Shown: positions 58,388 to 64,000 of the stretch, piece by piece
Numbering within the stretch: position 1 is the first letter of the stretch
How the letters are laid out: each line of letters opens with the position of its first letter
Source of the DNA: Luteimonas sp.
GTDB lineage: Bacteria > Pseudomonadota > Gammaproteobacteria > Xanthomonadales > Xanthomonadaceae
Assembly: GCA_024707405.1 (NCBI GenBank)
Contig: JANPZU010000003.1
Coordinates: 310,001-374,000 of the forward strand
Reading direction: 5' to 3'
DNA length: 64,000 nt
Notes under the pieces: generated by a model
What the model was told of the DNA's origin: nothing
What the model saw: only the letters and a program-made list of their open reading frames with translations
The model's database searches: none
Made by a program: the position numbers and the translations under genes

Positions 58388-59023
58388 TTACTCCGGCAAT
58401 GCGCGCAGGTTCTTTTCCTGCGGCGTGAGGCTGCGCAGGAAACCGGGATTGCGGAAGATCCGGTTGCCGTAGTCCTCGATCGCCTTGCCGTCCTTCGGCA
58501 GCGGGATGTCCAGCGCCTGCAGGCGCCAGATGATCGGCGCCATCGCGCAGTCGGCCAGGCTCATTTCCGGGTTGAGGAAGAACTTGCTGGCCTTGAACAG
58601 CGGCACCGATGCGGTGAGCAGTTCCTTGAGCCGCTTGCGACCGGTATCGGCCTGCTGCTTGTTGCCGAACTGGATCGCCTGCACCTGCGGCACCCAGTCG
58701 TGCTCGATGCGCAGCATGGCCAGCCGCAAGCGTGCGCGCGACAACGGATCGACCGGCATCAGCGGTGGATGCGGATAGCGCTCGTCGAGGTACTCGCTCA
58801 CCACGCTCGCGGCATAGAGCACCAGGTCGCGCTCGACCAGCGTCGGCACCGAGTGGTAGGGGTTGAGGTCGACCAGATCCTCGGGCGGGTTCTGCGGATC
58901 GACGGGGATCAGGTCGTAGCTGACGCCCTTGGCCGCCAGCACCAGCCGCACGCGGTGGCACAGCACGTCATCGACCGATGAAAACAACGTCATTGCATTG
59001 CGCATACGCGGACTCGCAACCAT
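58388..59023 (-). CDS. sspA: Stringent starvation protein A
   Basis: RNA polymerase-associated, glutathione S-transferase-like protein (211 residues). ATG 59023 has GGGAG upstream; ATG 59005 is an alternative. MTLFSSVDDVLCHRVRLVLAAKG is the thioredoxin-like N-terminus and NPYHSVPTLVERDLVLYAASVVSEYLDERYPHPPLMPVDP the linker with the conserved Pro/His patch. It lies downstream of the cytochrome bc1 genes, as in many gammaproteobacteria. Confidence 0.93.
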   Translation of the reverse strand: MVASPRMRNAMTLFSSVDDVLCHRVRLVLAAKGVSYDLIPVDPQNPPEDLVDLNPYHSVPTLVERDLVLYAASVVSEYLDERYPHPPLMPVDPLSRARLRLAMLRIEHDWVPQVQAIQFGNKQQADTGRKRLKELLTASVPLFKASKFFLNPEMSLADCAMAPIIWRLQALDIPLPKDGKAIEDYGNRIFRNPGFLRSLTPQEKNLRALPE

Positions 59024-59165
59024 TACAGGCCATCTCCCGCGACCGGAACCGCCGGCCGCATCGGCGCCGACTGCCCCTCGCAGGCGGTCGCCTCGGTCTT
59101 GGCGCATTGCGGATGCATCCATGCCTGCCGCGAACCACTATCCGCGGCAGTTGCCACCGCCCGCG

Positions 59166-59936
59166 CTAGTGAACGTCCTTCCAGTACTCGTTCTTCAGCA
59201 ACCAGGCCAGGAACGCGAGGAATGCGAGGAACAGGATCACCCACACGCCCATGCCCTGGCGCTTGGCGGCGATCGGCTCGCTCGCATACTCCAGGAACGC
59301 GGTGATGTCGCGCACGGTCTGGTCGAATTCGGCTGCCGTCTGCGTCCCCGGCGTGGCGACCTCGAGGCGCTCGACCACCGGTTCGCCGGTCGCTGCGTCG
59401 GGCTCGCCATAGATCGCACGCTGCAGGCCCTGCTGTTCCCAGAGCACGTTCGGCATCGACGCGTTCGGGAACAAGGTGTTGTTCCAGCCCAGCGGGCGTG
59501 ATTCGTCGAGGTAGAACGACTTGAGGTAGGTGTAGATCCAGTCCGGGCCACCCAGCTTCACGCGTGCGGTCAGGGTGAGATCCGGCGGCACCTGCCCGAA
59601 CCACTTCGCGGCCTGCTCGGCCGGCATCGACGACACGATGTGCTCGCCGAACTTGGCGCCGGTGAGGTTGAGGTTGTTCATCACCTCGTCCTCGGACAGG
59701 CCGAGATCCTGCGCCATGCGCGAGTAGCGCAGGTACTTGAGCGAGTGGCAGCCGGCGCAGTAGTTCATGTACAGCTGCGCGCCACGCTGCAGCGACGCCT
59801 TGTCGCTGATGTCGGTGCCCGACTGCTGCAGCGGCGCACCCGGGCCGGCGGCAAGGGCGGTGAAGGACAGCAGCAACCCGCCGGCGAACGCAGCCGCGCG
59901 CTTCATCAGAGCCGGGGCCTTGAAAGTCTTAGTCAT
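59166..59936 (-). CDS. petC: Ubiquinol-cytochrome c reductase, cytochrome c1
   Basis: Haem c1 subunit (256 residues) passing electrons from the Rieske protein to cytochrome c. A signal peptide ends ALA-AGP; CAGCH binds haem c, and NASMPNVLWE holds the axial Met. A C-terminal anchor helix (VWVILFLAFLAFLAWLL) follows. It overlaps petB by eight bases. Confidence 0.95.
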   Translation of the reverse strand: MTKTFKAPALMKRAAAFAGGLLLSFTALAAGPGAPLQQSGTDISDKASLQRGAQLYMNYCAGCHSLKYLRYSRMAQDLGLSEDEVMNNLNLTGAKFGEHIVSSMPAEQAAKWFGQVPPDLTLTARVKLGGPDWIYTYLKSFYLDESRPLGWNNTLFPNASMPNVLWEQQGLQRAIYGEPDAATGEPVVERLEVATPGTQTAAEFDQTVRDITAFLEYASEPIAAKRQGMGVWVILFLAFLAFLAWLLKNEYWKDVH

Positions 59937-61188
59937 GCGTCGTCACCCGCTCGGGCACTGGCTTGGTCGAATCGATCCTGGTCCAGACCGGCATCAACAG
60001 GAAGAACAGGAAGTAGTAGGCGGTCAGGAAGCGGCCGACGATGGTCTCGACCGGGTCGGTACCCGGGCCGGCGCCGATCTTGCCCAGCCAGATGAAGCAG
60101 ATCGCGAAGATGCCCAGCAGCAACTTCGACATCAGGCCGCGGTAGCGGTACGACTTGACCTTGGCGCGGTCGAGCCACGGCACCAGGAACAGGATCGCGA
60201 TCGCCCCGAACATCACCAGCACGCCGCCCAGCTTGTCCGGCACCACGCGCAACATCGCGTAGTACGGGGTGTAGTACCAGACGGGCTTGATGTGCTCGGG
60301 CGTGACCAGTCGGTTGGCCTCGACGAAGTTGTCGTGCTCGAGGAACCAGCCGCCGAATCCCGGCGCGAAGAAGATGATGAAGGACGCGATGATCAGGAAG
60401 AAGCACACGTAGAACGTGTCCTTCACCGTGAAGTACGGGTGGAACGGGATACCGTCGGCCGGCGCGGTCGGCGACCAGCGGTTGCCCTTCGGCCCCTTCT
60501 TGATCTCGACGCCGTCGGGGTTGTTCGAACCCACTTCATGCAGCGCGAAGATGTGCAGCACGACCAGCAGCAGCAACACCAGCGGCAGCGCGATGACGTG
60601 CAGCGCGAAGAAGCGGTTGAGTGTGGCGTCGCTGGGCAGGTAGTCGCCCATGATCCACTCGGTCAGGCCGTTGCCGATCACCGGGATCGCGCCGAACAGC
60701 GAGATGATCACCTTCGCGCCCCAGAACGACATCTGGCCCCACGGCAGCACGTAGCCGAGGAAGGCTTCGGCCATCAGCACGAGGTAGATCAGCATGCCCA
60801 GGATCCACACCAGTTCGCGCGGCTTCTGGTAGCTGCCGTACATCAGGCCGCGGAACATGTGGATGTAGACCACGATGAAGAACAGCGAGGCGCCGGTGCT
60901 GTGCATGTAGCGGATCAGCCAGCCCCACTCCACGTCGCGCATGATGTATTCGACCGAGGCGAAGGCTTCCGCCGCGCTCGGCTTGTAATGCATCGTCAGG
61001 AAGATGCCGGTGACGATCTGGTTGACCAGCACCACCAGCGACAGCACGCCGAAGATGTACCAGATGTTGAAGTTCTTGGGCGCGTAGTACTCGCTCATGT
61101 GCTTGCGGTACACGGGCATGAAGCCCGGCGCACGCTCGTTGAACCAGTCCCACGCGTTGTTGGCGGTACGCACGATCACGTTCGACAT
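59929..61188 (-). CDS. petB: Ubiquinol-cytochrome c reductase, cytochrome b
   Basis: Membrane cytochrome b (419 residues) with both haem b groups and the quinol-oxidation and quinone-reduction sites. Haem-ligand helices carry the His pairs (SLFFIVVYIHMFRGL, RFFALHVIALPL), GYVLPWGQMSFWGAKV lies near the Qo site and PEHIKPVWYYTPYY is the PEWY-like region. The extended C-terminus adds helices as in other proteobacteria. Confidence 0.96.
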   Translation of the reverse strand: MSNVIVRTANNAWDWFNERAPGFMPVYRKHMSEYYAPKNFNIWYIFGVLSLVVLVNQIVTGIFLTMHYKPSAAEAFASVEYIMRDVEWGWLIRYMHSTGASLFFIVVYIHMFRGLMYGSYQKPRELVWILGMLIYLVLMAEAFLGYVLPWGQMSFWGAKVIISLFGAIPVIGNGLTEWIMGDYLPSDATLNRFFALHVIALPLVLLLLVVLHIFALHEVGSNNPDGVEIKKGPKGNRWSPTAPADGIPFHPYFTVKDTFYVCFFLIIASFIIFFAPGFGGWFLEHDNFVEANRLVTPEHIKPVWYYTPYYAMLRVVPDKLGGVLVMFGAIAILFLVPWLDRAKVKSYRYRGLMSKLLLGIFAICFIWLGKIGAGPGTDPVETIVGRFLTAYYFLFFLLMPVWTRIDSTKPVPERVTTHD

Positions 61189-61191
61189 GGC

Positions 61192-61827
61192 TTACGCAGC
61201 TCCCGGATCGACACCGATCACGATGGTGTTGTCGTCGGCGAAGTGGTACGGCGGCACCACCAGGTTGGTCGGCGCGGGCACGCCCTGGAAGACGCGGCCG
61301 GCCATGTCGAACTTCGACTTGTGGCAGGGGCAGAAGTAGCCGCCCTTCCAGTTGGGGTCGAACGGCTCGGGGCGGATCTCCGCGACCATTTCCGGCGCGC
61401 AGCCCAGGTGGGTGCACAGGCCGACCAGCACCGAGATCTCGGGCTTGAGCGAACGCAGTTGCGGATCGGCCTCGCGGATGTAGGCGGGCTGCTGGTCCAG
61501 GTTCTCCGACTGCGGGTCACGCAGCTGGTCGTCCAGCGTCGGCAGTGCCTCAAGGATGGCCTTGGAGCGCTTGACGATCCAGATCGGCTGGCCACGCCAC
61601 TCCAGCACGAGGCGCTGGCCTTCCTGCAGGCCGCTGATGTCGGCGGTGACCGGCGCACCGGCGAGCTGCGCCCGGGCGCTGGGGTTCCAGGACTTGATGA
61701 ACGGCACGGCGGCAAAGCCGGCGCCGACGGCACCTACCACGGCAGTCGTCGCGGTCAGGAACCGGCGCCTCCCGGTATTGTCGGGGCCTGCCCCCTCGGC
61801 AGGATCGATCACCGCATCGTTGGACAT
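61192..61827 (-). CDS. petA: Ubiquinol-cytochrome c reductase, Rieske iron-sulfur subunit
   Basis: Rieske protein (211 residues). A twin-arginine signal GRRRFLTATTAVVGAVGAGFA directs Tat export and anchors it. The cluster motifs are CTHLGCAP and CPCHKSKFD. First gene of petABC, three bases before petB. The 170-base gap upstream (61828-61997) shows no gene or clear regulatory motif. Confidence 0.96.
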   Translation of the reverse strand: MSNDAVIDPAEGAGPDNTGRRRFLTATTAVVGAVGAGFAAVPFIKSWNPSARAQLAGAPVTADISGLQEGQRLVLEWRGQPIWIVKRSKAILEALPTLDDQLRDPQSENLDQQPAYIREADPQLRSLKPEISVLVGLCTHLGCAPEMVAEIRPEPFDPNWKGGYFCPCHKSKFDMAGRVFQGVPAPTNLVVPPYHFADDNTIVIGVDPGAA

Positions 61828-61997
61828 CCGGAACTCCGCAATCGTCGGTAGCTATCTGGTGTTGGCTGCCGCAAGCCGCTTCGATGCACTGGAAGCGACC
61901 GCATAAAGACGACGAAGTGTAACGGAACGCTGAATCCTGCGACAACGCCACGCACCCGGGCGCAATGCCCGAGGCCCTCTCCCCGCAGTGGAATCAA

Positions 61998-62951
61998 TCA
62001 GTTGGCGGCGACCTGGCCGCGATAGCGCTCGGCCAGCACGGCGACGCGCTGCACGTAACGCTGGGTCTCGCTGTAGGGCGGCACGCCCTTGTGCCGGTCG
62101 ACCGCGCCCTCGCCCGCGTTGTAGCCGGCGGCGGCCAGCGTGAGGTCGCCGTTGAAACGCTTGAGCAGCCAGGCCAAGTATTCCACGCCACCATGGATGT
62201 TCTGGGTGGGATCGTAGGCATTGGTCACGCCGAAGCGGCGTGCCGTGGCCGGCATCAATTGCATCAGACCCTGTGCCCCGGCCCGCGACAATGCATTCGG
62301 GTTGAAGGCGGATTCGGCGTGCATGATCGCCCGCACCACCGCCTCCTCGACCCCGAACTTGCGGGCGGCTGCACTGACTTCCGCCGCGTAGGCCGTGGTG
62401 TTGAGGCGCACCGTGCCGAAGTTGACGCCGGGCGCGGCCGCACAGGCATAGCAGGTCTCGAAGAAGCTGTACTGGATGGTGCGCACGGCGGTGACGTCGG
62501 CACCGCGCGGGCGGGCACTGGTGTAATGCCGCACGCCGTCCTTGATGTAGGAATAGACCTGCCCTTGCTGCAGCCGACGACTGGCGGGCGTGGCCGTCGC
62601 CGGCACGGGCGCAGCCGTGTTGGCAGGCGCGGGAGCCGTCGCCGCGACGGATCCGCCACCACCCATGAAGGTCGCCGGCGCGGCGCCGCCCGTCCTCACC
62701 GGGGAGCCTGCGACCGGGTTGGCCGGCGTGGCGCTCCCGGTGCCGGCAGGGGCCGCGGGCCGCGAGGGCCGGGCCGGGGAAGGACGGTAGCTGGTCACAG
62801 CCGTGCACTTGGCACCGGGCACGCGCTTGCTGACATAGCTGGGGATGCCGTCGGTGCCGTCGCAGCGGTAGATCGTGCCCGCGAGCGCAGGCATGGCGGG
62901 CGCAAGGAACGCCAGCCCGAGGATCATTGCCAGTCCCCTGCCCCCTTTCAT
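61998..62951 (-). CDS. Lytic transglycosylase (SLT domain)
   Basis: Exported peptidoglycan-cleaving enzyme of 317 residues. ATG 62951 is preferred over a GTG five codons upstream; a signal peptide ends ALA-GTI. A DUF4124-like start (IYRCDGTDGIPSYVSKR), a Pro/Ala-rich linker and then the Slt domain follow: AIMHAESAFNPNALSRAGAQGLMQLMPATARRFG with catalytic Glu, GGVEYLAWLLKRFNGDLTLAAAGYNAGEGAV. Common near pet/mia genes in xanthomonads. Confidence 0.9.
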   Translation of the reverse strand: MKGGRGLAMILGLAFLAPAMPALAGTIYRCDGTDGIPSYVSKRVPGAKCTAVTSYRPSPARPSRPAAPAGTGSATPANPVAGSPVRTGGAAPATFMGGGGSVAATAPAPANTAAPVPATATPASRRLQQGQVYSYIKDGVRHYTSARPRGADVTAVRTIQYSFFETCYACAAAPGVNFGTVRLNTTAYAAEVSAAARKFGVEEAVVRAIMHAESAFNPNALSRAGAQGLMQLMPATARRFGVTNAYDPTQNIHGGVEYLAWLLKRFNGDLTLAAAGYNAGEGAVDRHKGVPPYSETQRYVQRVAVLAERYRGQVAAN

Positions 62952-63099
62952 CCGCGCAGTGTCCACCCTTCGTTCCCGACTGCCAAGTCCTTGATCGATA
63001 AACGCCGGGCGATTCCGGAACCGGACGCGTGACGGCTTACACTATTCCGACAATCCACAGCCATCCGGCCCGGAATCACCGCCGCGCCCCGGAGATGCC

Positions 63100-64000
63100 A
63101 TGACCCAGTTGCCCGTCCTCGCCGACGCCGGGATCGCCCCCGCATCGGCCACGCCACCCGCGAGCGCCAAGCCGCGCGGCAAGCTCTTCATCCAGACCCA
63201 CGGTTGCCAGATGAACGAGTACGACTCGGCCAAGATGGCCGACGTGCTCGCCGCCAGCGACGGGCTGGAGCTGACCACCAACGTCGAGGAAGCCGACGTG
63301 GTGCTGGTCAACACCTGCTCGATCCGCGAGAAGGCGCAAGAGAAGGTGTTCAGCCAGCTCGGTCGCTGGAAGGCCCTCAAGAAGGACGGCCGCGACGTGA
63401 TCATCGGCGTCGGCGGCTGCGTGGCATCGCAGGAAGGCGAAGCGATCGTCAAGCGCGCGCCGTACGTCGATCTCGTGTTCGGCCCGCAGACCCTGCACCG
63501 GCTGCCGGAGCTGATCCGCGCCCGCCGCGAACAGCAGAAGCCGCAGGTCGACATCAGCTTCCCCGAGATCGAGAAGTTCGACCGCCTGCCGGAGCCACGC
63601 GCCGAAGGCCCGAGCGCCTTCGTCTCGATCATGGAAGGCTGCAGCAAGTACTGCAGCTTCTGCGTCGTGCCCTACACGCGCGGCACCGAGATCAGCCGCC
63701 CGTTCGAGGACGTGCTGGTGGAAGCCGTGCAACTCGCCGGCCAGGGCGTGCGCGAGATCAACCTGCTCGGCCAGAACGTCAACGCCTATCGCGGCGCAAT
63801 GGAAGGCACGGACGAACTGGCCGACCTCGGCCTGCTGATCCGCACCCTCGCCGAGATCGACGGCATCGACCGCATCCGCTTCACCACCTCGCACCCGCTG
63901 GAATTCAGCGACTCGCTGGTCGACGCCTATCGCGACGTGCCGCAACTGGCCAACTACCTGCACCTGCCGGTGCAGGCCGGCAGTGACCGCATCCTCGCGG
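63100..64000 (+). CDS. miaB: tRNA-2-methylthio-N6-dimethylallyladenosine synthase (5' part; cut by window)
   Basis: Radical-SAM methylthiotransferase that adds 2-methylthio to i6A37 of tRNAs. ATG 63100 has GGAG upstream. About 300 residues are visible: N-terminal MTTase domain with cluster Cys in [24 protein letters not shown] and [11 protein letters not shown], then the radical-SAM motif CSKYCSFC and TSHPLEF. The TRAM domain lies beyond the window. Confidence 0.95.
   Translation, partial: MTQLPVLADAGIAPASATPPASAKPRGKLFIQTHGCQMNEYDSAKMADVLAASDGLELTTNVEEADVVLVNTCSIREKAQEKVFSQLGRWKALKKDGRDVIIGVGGCVASQEGEAIVKRAPYVDLVFGPQTLHRLPELIRARREQQKPQVDISFPEIEKFDRLPEPRAEGPSAFVSIMEGCSKYCSFCVVPYTRGTEISRPFEDVLVEAVQLAGQGVREINLLGQNVNAYRGAMEGTDELADLGLLIRTLAEIDGIDRIRFTTSHPLEFSDSLVDAYRDVPQLANYLHLPVQAGSDRILA

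Noticed and set aside
59767..61851. A long open frame antisense to the cytochrome bc1 operon
   Set aside because: Composition typical of an antisense shadow; petABC are complete on the other strand.

Overview
The window is a GC-rich gammaproteobacterial chromosome segment, most like the Xanthomonadaceae/Lysobacteraceae (Lysobacter, Luteimonas, Xanthomonas relatives). The reasons are a maltodextrin locus built on a TonB-dependent receptor, a GH13 alpha-glucosidase resembling the Xanthomonas enzyme, an Oar-like receptor, and a minor-pilin operon in the fimT-pilV-pilW-pilX-pilY1-pilE order. Assignment to a genus is inference.

Layout. 1-7833: a truncated MFS transporter diverges from a respiratory operon (cyoABCD, SURF1, RegB-type redox kinase, RegA-type regulator), with an FNR/ANR-like box between them. 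7834-8051: a pair of inverted intergenic repeats. 8052-19035: a maltodextrin locus (alpha-amylase lipoprotein, MFS sugar transporter, alpha-glucosidase, pullulanase-type enzyme, TonB receptor). A shared LacI-type operator sits before the divergent transporter/glucosidase pair and before the receptor.

19182-37051: an integrated mobile element of about 17.8 kb in a tRNA-Val(GAC) gene, bounded by a 51-bp direct repeat. It carries a frameshifted tyrosine integrase, a Type II restriction-modification pair, a TraD-like protein, an oriT with a MOBQ nic site, a MobA/MobL relaxase, a lone DotA/TraY homologue with two small partners, a ParD-like/nucleotidyltransferase toxin-antitoxin pair, a large RecD-like helicase, and a ParA/ribbon-helix-helix/replication-initiator/AlpA-like module. 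No other type IV secretion gene is present, so it looks like an integrative mobilizable element that depends on a helper. The DotA/TraY gene suggests that it may remodel the helper's channel.

37005-47304: the intact tRNA-Val, uvrB, a lone GspH/FimT pilin gene, tRNA-Asn and the minor-pilin operon. 47441-52423: ppnN and an Oar-like TonB receptor with a hexanucleotide repeat in its leader. 52703-64000: marC, an SDR, grxD, purK, purE, a Trm112-like gene, nadC, a DUF3301 gene, sspB, sspA, the cytochrome bc1 operon (petA, petB, petC), a lytic transglycosylase and the start of miaB.

Five reading-frame breaks (one in the integrase, one in the methyltransferase, three in pilY1) are each repaired by adding one base to a homopolymer. 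This pattern points to sequencing undercalls at least as much as to real gene decay.
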